The notes under the pieces: generated by a model | What the model was told of the DNA's origin: nothing | Database searches by the model: none | Seen by the model: only the letters and a program-made list of their open reading frames with translations | Part shown: positions 1 through 9,177 of the stretch, piece after piece | Numbering within the stretch: the first letter of the stretch is position 1 | Layout of the letters: the number at the start of each line of letters is the position of its first letter | NCBI RefSeq assembly: GCF_017565645.3 | Contig: NZ_CP086136.1 | Span: 7,423,501-7,487,500, forward strand | Reading direction: 5' to 3' | Source of the DNA: Bradyrhizobium barranii subsp. barranii | GTDB lineage: Bacteria > Pseudomonadota > Alphaproteobacteria > Rhizobiales > Xanthobacteraceae | Length of the DNA: 64,000 bases | Made by a program: the position numbers and the translations under genes

Positions 1-30
1 CGCGCGGCAGCGGAGACAGCGACGTCATGA
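1..30 (+). CDS. 3' end of an upstream gene, possibly a [2Fe-2S] subunit (partial)
   Basis: The first thirty bases read as nine codons (RAAAETATS) and a TGA that overlaps the ATG of the next gene as ATGA. Molybdenum hydroxylase large-subunit genes are commonly preceded by a gene for the small [2Fe-2S] subunit, so this may be its C-terminus. The fragment is too short to identify by itself; the call rests on the overlap and on family gene order. Confidence 0.3.
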   Translation, partial: RAAAETATS

Positions 31-2159
31 GTATGCCGTCCCCCGTCCCGAAACTGCCGGTTAGCCTCGCGGCCAATCCAAAGCTGTCGTCCTGGGTGCG
101 GTTCAGCGGCGAAGGCGGTGTCGCAATTTCGCCCGGCAAGGTCGAGATCGGCCAGGGCATCGTCACGGCGCTGGCGCAGATCGCCGCGGACGAGCTCGAC
201 GTCGATATCGGCAGGATCGAGCTGATCCGCGCCTCGACGGCGACCAGCCCGAACGAGGGCGTCACCTCGGGCAGCCTTTCGGTCCAGCAGTCCGGCCGCG
301 CGCTGCGACACGTCTGCGCCGAGGTCCGCCAGCGCTTCCTCGCAGCTGCATCGGAGCGTCTCGGCGTCGATGCGGCGCTGCTCGATATCGATGACGGCAC
401 GATCTCGGGTCCCGGCAATGTCAGGACCAGCTATTGGGAGCTGGCTGGCGACGTCTCGCTCGACCGCGACGCCACCGCGGGTGTCGTGGCGAAGCCCGCT
501 GCCACACGCGGTGTCGCCGGACATTCGGTCCAGCGGGTCGACATTCCCGACAAGGTGTTCGCGCGACCGCGCTTCATTCACGATCGCGCACTGCCGGACC
601 TGGCACACGGCCGCGTGCTGCGGCCTGACATCTCGGGTGCCAGACTGATCGCGCTCGACGAGACGGCGGCGCGCGCCGTTCCCGGTCTCGTCGCGATCGT
701 CCGCGACGGCGGCTTTGCCGGCGTGGTTGCCGATACCGAGGCTGCGGCGGAAGCCGCACTGAAAGCCTTGCGCAAGGGCGCAGCCTGGTCGGCCGGCGAG
801 CTGTTGCCCAACGAAGACGATCTTGCAGGCTTTCTGAAGAGCCAGCCGGTCGAAACCACCGTCATCGACACCAGAGCAGCGTCAACGACGAAGAAAGCTG
901 CGCGCACCCTCCGCCTGCAATACACCCGTCCCTACATCGCACACGCCTCGATCGCGCCGTCCTGCGCCATGGCGCAATGGGACGGCGAGCGTGTCCATGT
1001 CTGGACCCACAGCCAGGGCGTCTATCTGCTGCGCGCCGATCTTGCGATCGTGCTCGAGCTGCCGGCCGAGAACATCGTCGTCGAGCATATGGAGGGGGCC
1101 GGCTGCTACGGGCACAATGCGGCCGACGACGTCGCGCTCGATGCCGTGTTGCTGGCGAAAGCCGCCGGCGGCCGCCCGGTGCGGGTGCAGTGGTCGCGCC
1201 ATGACGAGATGTCTCATGCGCCGTTCGGCGCAGCGATGGCCATCGAGATCGAGGCCGACCTCGATGCGGACAGCGAGATCGTCGGCTGGCGCCATGCAAT
1301 CTGGAGCAACGGCCATGCCGCGCGCCCGGGACGCGCGGCGCAGCCGGCGCTGCTTGCGGCGACCGAGATCGCGAACCCCTACCCGCGCATGATCTCGACG
1401 AATCCACCGGCCGCCAATGGCGGGGGCGGCGACCGCAACTCCGTTCCACTCTACGACCTCCCGGCCTGGACCATCACGAGCCACCGGGTGCTGACGATGC
1501 CGGTGCGCACGTCGGCACTGCGGACCCTGGGCGGGCAAGGCAATGTGTTCGCGATCGAATCCGTACTCGACGAGATCGCGGTCCTGCGCGGCGAGGACCC
1601 GATCGCGTTTCGCCTGCGTCATCTCCGCGACGAGCGCGCCAGCGACGTCATCCGCGCCGCGGCACGGCGCGCGCAGTGGAAACCGCAAAAACAGTCTGGC
1701 ATCGGCTATGGCGTCGGCTTCGCCCGCTACAAGAACACAGGCGCCTATTGCGCCGCGATCGCGGAGATCGAAGGCAACGACGACATCCGTGTCAGGCGGT
1801 TGACGCTTGCGGTCGACGTCGGCGAAGCCATCAATCCGGACGGCGTCATCAACCAGATCGAGGGCGGTGCGATCCAGGCCACGAGCTGGGTCCTGAAGGA
1901 GCGCGTGCGCTTCGATTGCACGCACATCACGTCGACATCTTGGACGGACTATCCGATCCTGACCTTCAGAGAGGTGCCGGCGGTGGATGTCGAAATCATC
2001 CAGCGGCCGGAGATCGAGCCGGTGGGCGCCGGCGAAGCCGCGCACGGCCCCGTGACGGCGGCGATCGCCAATGCGGTCTACGACTGCCTCGGCGTGCGCG
2101 TGCGCGACCTGCCGATCACGCGCGATAGGATCATCGCAGCCATGGAGCTTGCATCGTGA
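27..2159 (+). CDS. Molybdopterin-dependent hydroxylase, large subunit (IorB/NicB-like)
   Basis: This 710-residue protein resembles the large subunit of xanthine-oxidase-family hydroxylases of the isoquinoline 1-oxidoreductase/nicotinate dehydrogenase type, which hydroxylate N-heteroaromatics or oxidise aldehydes. The cofactor-binding stretch VEIGQG lies at about residues 39-44, near the N-terminus as in IorB, and the C-terminal GAGEAAHG (about residue 678) carries the expected catalytic glutamate. Its ATG overlaps an upstream stop codon, and its own stop overlaps the GTG of the next gene, so it belongs to an operon that begins outside the window. The substrate cannot be read from the sequence. 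Family assignment is firm; the specific name is not. Confidence 0.8.
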   Translation: MSMPSPVPKLPVSLAANPKLSSWVRFSGEGGVAISPGKVEIGQGIVTALAQIAADELDVDIGRIELIRASTATSPNEGVTSGSLSVQQSGRALRHVCAEVRQRFLAAASERLGVDAALLDIDDGTISGPGNVRTSYWELAGDVSLDRDATAGVVAKPAATRGVAGHSVQRVDIPDKVFARPRFIHDRALPDLAHGRVLRPDISGARLIALDETAARAVPGLVAIVRDGGFAGVVADTEAAAEAALKALRKGAAWSAGELLPNEDDLAGFLKSQPVETTVIDTRAASTTKKAARTLRLQYTRPYIAHASIAPSCAMAQWDGERVHVWTHSQGVYLLRADLAIVLELPAENIVVEHMEGAGCYGHNAADDVALDAVLLAKAAGGRPVRVQWSRHDEMSHAPFGAAMAIEIEADLDADSEIVGWRHAIWSNGHAARPGRAAQPALLAATEIANPYPRMISTNPPAANGGGGDRNSVPLYDLPAWTITSHRVLTMPVRTSALRTLGGQGNVFAIESVLDEIAVLRGEDPIAFRLRHLRDERASDVIRAAARRAQWKPQKQSGIGYGVGFARYKNTGAYCAAIAEIEGNDDIRVRRLTLAVDVGEAINPDGVINQIEGGAIQATSWVLKERVRFDCTHITSTSWTDYPILTFREVPAVDVEIIQRPEIEPVGAGEAAHGPVTAAIANAVYDCLGVRVRDLPITRDRIIAAMELAS

Positions 2160-2854
2160 CGACAGTGACCATTTTGAGCGGCGGCGCGGCGCAAGGCCTG
2201 GTGCGCGGCCTCGGCGAGCCCTTCAAGACGCAGACCGGCCTCAGCATCGACGGCGAGTTCGGCGCGGTCGGCATCATGGCCGACAAGCTGCGCGCGGGGA
2301 CGCCGGCCGATCTCGTGATCCTGACGCAGGCCCTCCTTGCGAAGCTCGCCGCGGAGAGGCTCGTCGTCCCCTCCTCGATCGCAGATATCGGCCGGGTCGA
2401 GACCGCGCTGGCGGTCCGTAACCGCGATCCGAAAGTCACGGTGAAGACTGAGGCCGATCTCCGCGAGGTGCTGCGATCCGCGGATGCCATCTACGTTCCG
2501 GACACCAAAGCCTCGACCGCGGGACAGCATGTCGCCAAAGTGCTGGATCAACTTGGGATCGCCTATGAGGTCGCATCGCGTCTCAAGATCTTTCCGAACG
2601 GAGCGACCGCGATGCGGGAGCTTGCTGATTCCACCGCAACTCAGCCGATCGGATGCACCCAGGCGACCGAGATCATCGCGACCGACGGCATCGCGCTGTC
2701 AGGATCGCTGCCGCCGGGCTGCGAGCTCGTGACGATGTACACGGCTGGCGTGACGGCGCGGGCCGCACATCCGACAGAAGCGGCCGCGCTTATCGCTCTA
2801 TTGACCGGCGCAGACCGGAAGGAGCTGCGCCGGAGCATGGGCTTTACCGGCTAG
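2156..2854 (+). CDS. ModA-like substrate-binding domain protein without a signal peptide
   Basis: The 232-residue product has the fold signature of molybdate/extracellular solute-binding proteins: a VTILSGGAAQG start, then a repeated alpha/beta pattern with conserved Ser, Gly and Tyr positions. It begins directly with the mature-like domain, with no hydrophobic leader, so it is predicted to be cytoplasmic. The GTG start overlaps the preceding stop by four bases (GTGA), which implies translational coupling to the molybdenum hydroxylase. A role in molybdate or cofactor handling for that enzyme is an inference. An export signal missed through a wrong start is unlikely, because the overlap fixes the start. 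Confidence 0.7.
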   Translation: MTTVTILSGGAAQGLVRGLGEPFKTQTGLSIDGEFGAVGIMADKLRAGTPADLVILTQALLAKLAAERLVVPSSIADIGRVETALAVRNRDPKVTVKTEADLREVLRSADAIYVPDTKASTAGQHVAKVLDQLGIAYEVASRLKIFPNGATAMRELADSTATQPIGCTQATEIIATDGIALSGSLPPGCELVTMYTAGVTARAAHPTEAAALIALLTGADRKELRRSMGFTG

Positions 2855-2869
2855 GTGCCGACGGCCGCC

Positions 2870-3675
2870 TTATTTGTGCAACTGGGTGAGACCGGTCGGC
2901 GGCCCATCGACGGCGGTCCAGCCGCCGTCGACGAACAGCGTGCTGCCGCTGACATAGCTCGCGGCATCAGAAGCAAGATAGGCGACCGCCGTCGCGACCT
3001 CGTCGGCGCTGCTCCAGCGGTTGAACACGGTATGGCCGGCATAGAGATTGTAGATATCGGGCCGCTGCTTGAACGGGCCGGTCAGCGCGGTCTCCGCAAT
3101 GCTCGGCGCGATCGCGTTGACGTGGACGCCGGCGTGGCCGACCTCTGAGCAAAACCCTTCACCAGCAGGCCGATCGCCGCCTTGGTCGAGCCATAGACGC
3201 CAAGACCGGGCTCGATGGTCACCGCGCGCACCGAGGAGCAGGCGATGATGCTGCCGCCCTTCTGCTCGACCATGATGCGGCCGAAGGCCTGGAAGAACCA
3301 GACGGTGCCCTTGATGTTGAGGTTGAGGACGCGGTCGAGATCCTCCTCGGTGTAGTCGAGGATGGTCTTGCGGATGTTGAGCCCGGGCGTCGTCACGGCG
3401 ATGTCGAGCCGCGAGAATTTCTGCATGACGATCTTGGCGAGCGCATTGACGTCCGCAGCACTCGCGGCGTCGCAGCTAGCTGCTTCCGCCCAGCCGCCCT
3501 TGTCGCGAATTCCGGCTGCCGTCGCCTCGGCGGCGTCAAGCGCACGATCTGCGCAAACGACGCGGGCGCCGAGCCCGGCCAGCGCCTCGGCCGACGATTT
3601 GCCGATGCCCGAGGCGGCGCCGAGCACCACGGCGGTCTTGCCGGTGAGATCGAAGAGCTTGCGATAGTCAGTCAC
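2870..3675 (-). pseudogene. SDR-family oxidoreductase, broken by a one-base frameshift
   Basis: The N-terminal frame (3675 down to about 3148) encodes a short-chain dehydrogenase: the nucleotide motif GAASGIG lies at residues 19-25, a catalytic serine in CSSVRA, and YGSTK near residue 160. At about 3143-3150 the frame is lost. The other frame then continues the normal SDR C-terminus (SYVSGSTLFVDGGW) to a TAA at 2870. One missing G after the codons for F-A-Q would restore a protein of about 268 residues, the usual family length. It lies 22 bases after dctM on the same strand, so it was probably the last gene of the TRAP operon and acted on the imported hydroxy-acid or sugar-like substrate. Confidence 0.8.
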
Positions 3676-3697
3676 GAACGGATTCTCCCTGTTGCTG

Positions 3698-4990
3698 CTA
3701 TCCCTTGTAGCCCATCAGCAGGCGGGGCAGCCACAGCGAGAACGCGGGGACGTAGGTCACGAACATCAGAGCTGCGATCAGGGCAGCATAGAACGGCAGG
3801 ATGGTGCGCATCACCGCACCCACCGAGATGCCGCCGATGGCGCAGCCCACGAATTGCGTCGTTCCGACAGGCGGGGTGTTCAGCCCCAGCGCGCAGTTGA
3901 TCAGCATCAGCATGCCGAACTGCACCGGATCCATGCCCGCCTTCATCGCGATCGGCAGGAAGATCGGGGTGCAGATCAGGATGGTCGCCGCCATGTCCAT
4001 GAACGTGCCGAGCACGAACAGGATGACGTTGATGAGCAGGAAGATGACCCAGGGCTGCGAGGACACCCTGCTCATCAAGTCACCGGCGAAGTCGGCGACC
4101 TCGTAGAGCCCCATCAGATACTGGAACATGGTGGAGACGCCGATCAGCAGCAGCACCACGCCCGTCGTCTTCACGGCCTTGGCGGCAGCCCGCAGGAAGT
4201 TCGGCAGGGTCATGGTGCGGTAGATGAAGAAGGTCAGCAGGATCGTGTAGGTGACCGCGACGGCAGCGGACTCAGTTGCGGTGAAGACACCGGACAGGAT
4301 GCCCGCCAGGATGATGCCGACGATCAGAAGTCCGGGCAGCGCGGCTGCGAACGAGCGGAAAACCTCGGCCCAGCCCGGGAACTTGCCGGCCGGATAGCCG
4401 CGCTTCACCGCGACCGCGTAGGCGGCGACCAGCATGCACACCATCAGCACGATCGCCGGCAGAAGTCCGGCGGCGATCAGCGCGCCGATCGAGACCTTGC
4501 CGCCGGCAGCGAGCGCATAGATGATCATGTTGTGGCTGGTCGGCATCAGCGCTCCGACCAGCGAAGCGTGGGTGGTGACGTTGACGGCGTAGTCGGTGTC
4601 GAACCCTTCCTTTTTCATCATCGGGATCATCACCGCGCCCATCGCCGACACGTCGGCCACGGGCGAGCCGGAGACGCCGCCGAACAGCGTGCAGGCGACC
4701 ACGTTCGACATGCCGAGCCCGCCGCGGATGTGCCCAACGAGATTCTTGGCGAGCTGCACGATCTTGTCGGCGACGCCGCCATGCAGCATGAGCTCACCGC
4801 TGAAGACGAAGAACGGAATGGCGAGGAAGGAGAAGATGTTCATCCCCGACATCATCTGCTGGAAGATGACTGCGACCGGCAGGCCTTCGTAGAGGATGGT
4901 GCAGATCGCGGAGAGACCGATCGCGAAGGCAACGGGTACGCCGAGGATCAGGAAGCCGAAGAAGGTTGCGCCGAGAATGATCAGTTCCAT
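3698..4990 (-). CDS. dctM: TRAP transporter large permease (DctM)
   Basis: The 430-residue, very hydrophobic protein has about twelve predicted membrane segments and the DctM pattern: an N-terminal LGVPVAFAIG, then GVSGSPVADVSAMG and GLNTPPVGTTQF. DctM is the ion-driven transport subunit of tripartite ATP-independent periplasmic transporters. It overlaps dctQ by ten bases, and the order dctP-dctQ-dctM is typical. The gene looks intact. The nearby SDR and molybdenum hydroxylase suggest an organic acid or aromatic substrate, but the ligand cannot be inferred. Confidence 0.93.
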   Translation of the reverse strand: MELIILGATFFGFLILGVPVAFAIGLSAICTILYEGLPVAVIFQQMMSGMNIFSFLAIPFFVFSGELMLHGGVADKIVQLAKNLVGHIRGGLGMSNVVACTLFGGVSGSPVADVSAMGAVMIPMMKKEGFDTDYAVNVTTHASLVGALMPTSHNMIIYALAAGGKVSIGALIAAGLLPAIVLMVCMLVAAYAVAVKRGYPAGKFPGWAEVFRSFAAALPGLLIVGIILAGILSGVFTATESAAVAVTYTILLTFFIYRTMTLPNFLRAAAKAVKTTGVVLLLIGVSTMFQYLMGLYEVADFAGDLMSRVSSQPWVIFLLINVILFVLGTFMDMAATILICTPIFLPIAMKAGMDPVQFGMLMLINCALGLNTPPVGTTQFVGCAIGGISVGAVMRTILPFYAALIAALMFVTYVPAFSLWLPRLLMGYKG

Positions 4991-5529
4991 GAGGGGACGA
5001 CCTCTTCGCCGCGTAGGAGCGCAATGATGTGCTCGATTGAAAAGGAGACGATCAGGACGCCGGAGGCGATCAGCGGGACGTAGCGGATGACCTCGGGGAG
5101 CCCGAGATTGGGGATCTTCACGGTTCCGACCGACGCTCCGAGGATCCAGCCGTTATAGGCCATCGCAATGCCGAACAGCGCGACCAGAACGTGGATCACG
5201 AGCTCGATCTTCTCTCGCAGATGATCCGGAAGCATCACCAGCAAACTGTCCATGCCGATGTGTCCGGCGTCGCGAACGCCAACGGCGGCGCCGATCAGCG
5301 TGACATACAGGATCAGGACCAGCGCAAGGTTCTCCGTCCAGGTCGGGCTGGAATTGAGCACGTAACGTCCGAACACCTGGTAGAACACGATGGTGACGAT
5401 GACGAGCAGGCCGGTCACGGACAGATACATGCCGAGGCGAGCAACGACGGCATTGATCCGCGACAGCAAGCCGGTCGACGGTCGGCCGGTTACCTCCTGC
5501 TCGTGGCTTGCGACATGTGGGTCTGTCAT
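4981..5529 (-). CDS. dctQ: TRAP transporter small permease (DctQ)
   Basis: This 182-residue protein has four predicted membrane helices and the DctQ signature around FYQVFGRYVLNSSPTWTENLA (W-T-E-N/L-A at the second helix). It forms the integral complex with DctM. It starts 62 bases after dctP, and the gap contains a strong inverted repeat; the 3' end overlaps dctM. The soluble N-terminal 25 residues are poorly conserved, and an internal start is possible. Confidence 0.9.
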   Translation of the reverse strand: MTDPHVASHEQEVTGRPSTGLLSRINAVVARLGMYLSVTGLLVIVTIVFYQVFGRYVLNSSPTWTENLALVLILYVTLIGAAVGVRDAGHIGMDSLLVMLPDHLREKIELVIHVLVALFGIAMAYNGWILGASVGTVKIPNLGLPEVIRYVPLIASGVLIVSFSIEHIIALLRGEEVVPSWN

Positions 5530-5545
5530 CGGCGTCTCCTTGCGG

Positions 5546-5579
5546 GGGTCCGGCGCCGCCTCGCGGCGACGCCGGACCC
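5546..5579. other. GC-rich inverted repeat between dctP and dctQ
   Basis: Arms GGGTCCGGCG (5546-5555) and CGCCGGACCC (5570-5579) form a perfect ten-pair stem, with a further CCGC/GCGG pairing inside. No T-run follows on the minus strand. Hairpins in this position of transporter operons commonly stabilise the binding-protein mRNA or attenuate read-through, so that the binding protein exceeds the permeases. The regulatory role is inferred. Confidence 0.5.
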
Positions 5580-5591
5580 GACGCTGTGGCC

Positions 5592-6563
5592 CTACTTCGT
5601 GTCCTGGATCCGCTTGACGAGGCCCTTCAGCTTCTCGTCGCCGGCGAACTTGTCGTACACCGGCTTCATCGCATCGACGAATTCCGCTTTGTTGGCGATC
5701 GTTACGACCTGCACGCCGGCCGCCTCGACGGTCTTGCGGGAGGCCTGCTCACGCTCGTCCCAGAGCTTGCGCATGACGGGCACCGATTCCTTGGCCGCCT
5801 TGCGGACCATCGCCTGATCCTCCTTGCTCAACGTGTCCCAGACCGTCTTGGACATCACGAGAACTTCCGGCGCGAGCGAGTGCTCGGTGACGTTGTAGAA
5901 CTTGGCGGCCTCGAAGTGACGCGAGGATTCGTAGGACGGCCAGTTGTTCTCGGCGGCGTCCACGAGGCCGGTCTTGAGCGCGGTATAGACCTCGCCATAC
6001 GGCATCGGTGTCGGGTTGGCGCCGAGGCTCTGGATCATGCCGACCCAGAGGTCGGACTGCTGGACGCGGATCTTCAGGCCCTTGAGGTCGGCGAGCGATT
6101 TGACCGGCGCCTTGACGGTGTAAATGGACCGGGCGCCGCTGTCGTAATAGGCAAGGCCGATCAGGCCCGCGGGCGCCATGGACGCCAGGATTTCGTCGCC
6201 GATCGGACCATCGAGAACCGTGCGCATGTGCTGCGTGTCCCGGAACACGAAGGGCAGGCACAACGCGATGGTCTCGGGCACGAAGTTGTTCAGCGGCGAT
6301 GCGTTGATCCGCATCATGTCGAGCGCGCCGATCTTCAGCTGCTCGATGGTGTCCTTCTCCGAGCCCAGGGCTCCGTTGGGAAACACCTTCACACCGAGCT
6401 TGCCGCCGCTCGCGGCTGCGAGCTGCTTGCCCATGAACTTGACGGCTTCGACGGTCGGATAATCGGCGGGGTGGATGTCGGCCGAGCGGAAATCGCGTGC
6501 GGTCGCCAGCGGCGCTGAGACCGCCAGTACGGCGGCTGCGATGATGCCGGTGAGTGTCTTCAT
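5592..6563 (-). CDS. dctP: TRAP transporter substrate-binding protein (DctP)
   Basis: The 323-residue protein begins with a Sec signal peptide (a hydrophobic stretch ending in ATA-RD near residue 23). It carries DctP landmarks: FPNGALGSEKD, then GLKIRVQQS with the conserved arginine that binds the substrate carboxylate, and GLVDAAENNW. A good ribosome site, AGGAGG, lies about nine bases before the ATG. It is the first gene of the dctP-dctQ-dctM-SDR operon. The conserved arginine supports a carboxylate ligand; the exact compound is unknown. Confidence 0.93.
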   Translation of the reverse strand: MKTLTGIIAAAVLAVSAPLATARDFRSADIHPADYPTVEAVKFMGKQLAAASGGKLGVKVFPNGALGSEKDTIEQLKIGALDMMRINASPLNNFVPETIALCLPFVFRDTQHMRTVLDGPIGDEILASMAPAGLIGLAYYDSGARSIYTVKAPVKSLADLKGLKIRVQQSDLWVGMIQSLGANPTPMPYGEVYTALKTGLVDAAENNWPSYESSRHFEAAKFYNVTEHSLAPEVLVMSKTVWDTLSKEDQAMVRKAAKESVPVMRKLWDEREQASRKTVEAAGVQVVTIANKAEFVDAMKPVYDKFAGDEKLKGLVKRIQDTK

Positions 6564-7171
6564 CTGGGGCTTCCTCCTGAGTTAATTATGTCGTTGTCGG
6601 GCCGATGCTGCAGGCCGCCTTGGGTCGCTCCACTTCGGGTGTAAAGTCAAGCGTTGCAAACGCACCACCTTGGTAGGATTGCGCGGCGGAGTCGAGCGGA
6701 TTTGACTGGTGAACGATCACGGCGAGGAAAGGTGCGAGCTTCATCGCGCCCTCTCCGGCGGGGACTTGCGCGGCAGGTGCCGGCTTCCCTTTAATCCCGC
6801 CTCGCCGTCGGCCAATGCCGGACGCGAGGTGACGATGCTCGTCATATCCATGGACGTTCCTCTGGTTTTAGAATCGACCGCTATTGGTTGCGGCTTGGAG
6901 GTGCAGACGTGACGGTCGCCCCATCCTTGCGATGCGCGCTGATCAGCGCGATGTCGCCAACGTCGTCCCTAGGGCGGGCGGCATTCTGAGTCCAAGCCAA
7001 ATCCGGCATCGATCAATGCTGGAGTTGCATCGATCGATCATGCATCACTTCGAGGGCGCGATCGACGAATGCCCCGTTTTTCCGAAATCGCCTGCACCGG
7101 GGCGTTACTTGACGCCAGAGGTAGAGCCCGCCCAAGATGCGCCGAAACGGAACATCGCGAGGGAAATGCCC
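6564..7171. other. Divergent intergenic region between dctP and the cyclase gene
   Basis: About 600 bases without a convincing gene. It should hold the promoters for the leftward TRAP operon and the rightward cyclase gene. A short open frame near 6709-6912 has no recognisable features. I see no clear operator palindrome, and no regulator gene adjoins it. Confidence 0.5.
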
Positions 7172-7953
7172 ATGCCGCGGAAGCTGATCGATATTTCCGT
7201 GCCGCTCAGAAACGACGTGACGGCCGATCCGCCGGGCAATCACCCGACGATCCAGTATATTGATCACCAGCAGGGCCTGCCCCGCATGCTGCAGTTCTTC
7301 GACGGCCTCAAGGCGGAGGATTTGCCGGATGGCCAGGGCTGGGCGGTCGAGCAGGTCTCGCTGTCCACCCACAACGGCACGCATCTCGACGCGCCCTGGC
7401 ACTTCCACCCGACCATGAATCGCGGCGAGCGGTCTGGACGATCGACGAGGTGCCGCTCGAATGGTGCCTGCAGCCCGGCGTGAAGCTCGACTTCCGCCAC
7501 CTGGCCGATGGGTACGTGGTGACTGCCGACGACGTCGAGAAGGAGCTGAAACGGATCGGGCACACGCTGTCGCCGCTGGAGATCGTGGTCGTCAACACCA
7601 GCGCCGGCGCCAAATTCGGCCAGGCCGATTACGTCAACTCCGGCTGCGGCATGGGCTATGAGGCCACCATGTACCTGCTTGAACGCGGTGTACGGCTGAC
7701 CGGCACCGACGGCTGGAGCTGGGACGCGCCGTTCGTCTACACCGCGAAGAAATATGCCGAAACAAAAGATGCCGGCCTGATCTGGGAAGGTCACAAGGCG
7801 GGACGACACATCGGCTATTGCCATCTCGAGAAGCTGCACAATCTCGACAAGCTGCCGTCGACTGGATTCACGGTCTCATGCTTCCCGGTGAAGATCGAGC
7901 GAGCGTCCGCAGGGTGGACCCGAGCGGTCGCCATCGTCGACAATCAGGTCTGA
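7172..7953 (+). pseudogene. Cyclase-family (KynB-like) hydrolase, broken by a one-base frameshift
   Basis: The first frame from the ATG at 7172 (GAGGG eight bases upstream) encodes MPRKLIDISVPL and the metal-binding motif HNGTHLDAPWHF of the cyclase/kynurenine-formamidase family. At about 7431 the frame changes; the second frame (VPLEWC onward to 7953) continues the family through DYVNSGCGMG and GTDGWSWDAPF. One missing base in the codons for GERVWTIDEV accounts for it. Joined, the protein would be about 260 residues, normal for the family. The substrate was probably a cyclic amide or lactone. It ends four bases from the convergent Crp gene. Confidence 0.8.
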
Positions 7954-7957
7954 GGCC

Positions 7958-8686
7958 TCACTCGCCGTCCAGGCCGCTCGCGGCGAGGTCGCGCAACGCA
8001 TCGGTATCCAGCACGACGATGGCGCCGTGCTCGAGACGGACCCAGTTGCGGCCGGCCCAGGCGCGCAATTGCTTGTTGATGCTCTCGCGCGTCATCCCCA
8101 CCATCTCGCTGATCTCCTGCTGCGTGATGGCGAGCGTGCCGCTGCCGGAGTCGAACTTGCGCTCTTCGGTGAGACCGAGCAGCGCGCTCGCAAGCCGGCC
8201 CGGCAGATTTTGCAGGATCACCTGCTCGACCTGCTGGCTGGTCCAGCGCAGGCGCGCGCAGAGCAGCTCGATGAACTTCATCGCTAGCGCCGGCTGGCTC
8301 TTCACGAATGGCAGGAAGTCGCGGCGGTCGATGATGTAGAGTTCGCAATTGGTGTTGGCAGTCGCGTCGGCCGAGCGCGGCGCGCCATCGAGAACCGCGA
8401 TCTCGCCAAAGATTTCTCCCGGACCGATCAGATTGAGAATTGCGTTCCTTCCATCCGGCGACGAAGAGGAAATCTTCACTGTTCCCGTGATCACCGCGAA
8501 CAGGTTGTTGCCGGGATCGCCCTTGGCGGCGATCGTCGCACCGCGCTTCACCGTGGTGTGCTTGGCATAGCGGCAGAGCTGATCGAGCGCATCTGGCTCC
8601 AGATCCGCGAAGATCGGGTGCTTGCGCAGGACCGATAATTTGTTGCCCGCCGCTTGTCGGGGGTCGCCGGTCTTGTCCTGAGGCAC
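7958..8686 (-). CDS. Crp/Fnr-family transcriptional regulator without Fe-S cysteines
   Basis: The 242-residue protein has an N-terminal cyclic-nucleotide-binding-type barrel (about residues 20-140, with GEIFGEIAVLDGAPRSADATA resembling the cAMP phosphate-binding cassette). The C-terminal helix-turn-helix is around ITQQEISEMVGMTRESINKQL. It has no N-terminal cysteine cluster, so it is not an oxygen-sensing FNR. The recognition helix (TRESINKQ) is closer to CRP than to FNR/FixK. The effector and targets are unknown. It sits one gene away from the FNR-like regulator but has no TTGA-N6-TCAA box in its own upstream gap. Confidence 0.88.
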   Translation of the reverse strand: MPQDKTGDPRQAAGNKLSVLRKHPIFADLEPDALDQLCRYAKHTTVKRGATIAAKGDPGNNLFAVITGTVKISSSSPDGRNAILNLIGPGEIFGEIAVLDGAPRSADATANTNCELYIIDRRDFLPFVKSQPALAMKFIELLCARLRWTSQQVEQVILQNLPGRLASALLGLTEERKFDSGSGTLAITQQEISEMVGMTRESINKQLRAWAGRNWVRLEHGAIVVLDTDALRDLAASGLDGE

Positions 8687-8968
8687 GCCGCTCGGCTCCT
8701 AAGACTGCGAGGCACTGGAGTTCCTGCGTAGTCAACGTTAGCAGGCTTTTCAACCGGAAAGCATGTGCACGGTTTGAGCCAAATACGGCGAAAATGCCGC
8801 GGTCGGGCGCCAAGGCGGCATCCGGGGGATGAGCCAATGTGTCCCGGTCGATGCAGAGTTGCAGCTATCGCGCGCACCATTGCGTTGAGGCGCTGCCGAA
8901 CGGCCGCGAGCTGGCCGTGGAAGCCTCCGCGGCAAGCACGGTAAAACGCGATTGTGATCTCGGGACCG

Positions 8969-9094
8969 TCAGTGCTTGGCGTCCGAATCGGGGCGACCTG
9001 CGCTGGTTTGCCGGTCTGCCCATGCCAAGGCCCCGGCGAATGTGACAAAAACGACCACGACAGCGATCGTCACCAGCAGTGCGTCAGTCGGCAT
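8969..9094 (-). CDS. Small single-span membrane protein (41 aa), FNR-box controlled
   Basis: A 41-codon reading frame starts MPTDALLVTIAVVVV and continues as one membrane helix followed by AWADRQTS and a polar tail. GGGAGGG lies six bases before the ATG, a strong ribosome site. A perfect FNR/FixK dyad sits about 60 bases upstream of the start (centre 9153.5), between this gene and the FNR-like regulator. It resembles small membrane peptides accompanying FnrN-type regulators in bradyrhizobia, in size similar to CcoQ/CydX-like accessory peptides. Its function is unknown. Confidence 0.7.
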   Translation of the reverse strand: MPTDALLVTIAVVVVFVTFAGALAWADRQTSAGRPDSDAKH

Positions 9095-9146
9095 GATGCC
9101 CTCCCCTGTTATTTTGGGCATTATTGGCGGCGCACGACCGCCGTCA

Positions 9147-9160
9147 TTGATTGGGATCAA
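9147..9160. promoter_or_regulatory. FNR/FixK box
   Basis: TTGATTGGGATCAA is a perfect TTGAT-N4-ATCAA dyad. Its centre lies about 60 bases before the start of the small membrane protein, leaving room for a class II promoter with a short leader. It lies just downstream of the fnr-like gene. Confidence 0.85.
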
Positions 9161-9177
9161 AATTGGCGAGCGCCGGA

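Noticed and set aside
3692..5083. A 463-codon open frame on the plus strand over dctM
   Set aside because: It is a shadow frame dominated by Asp, His, Arg and Gln; the TRAP permease on the other strand is unambiguous.
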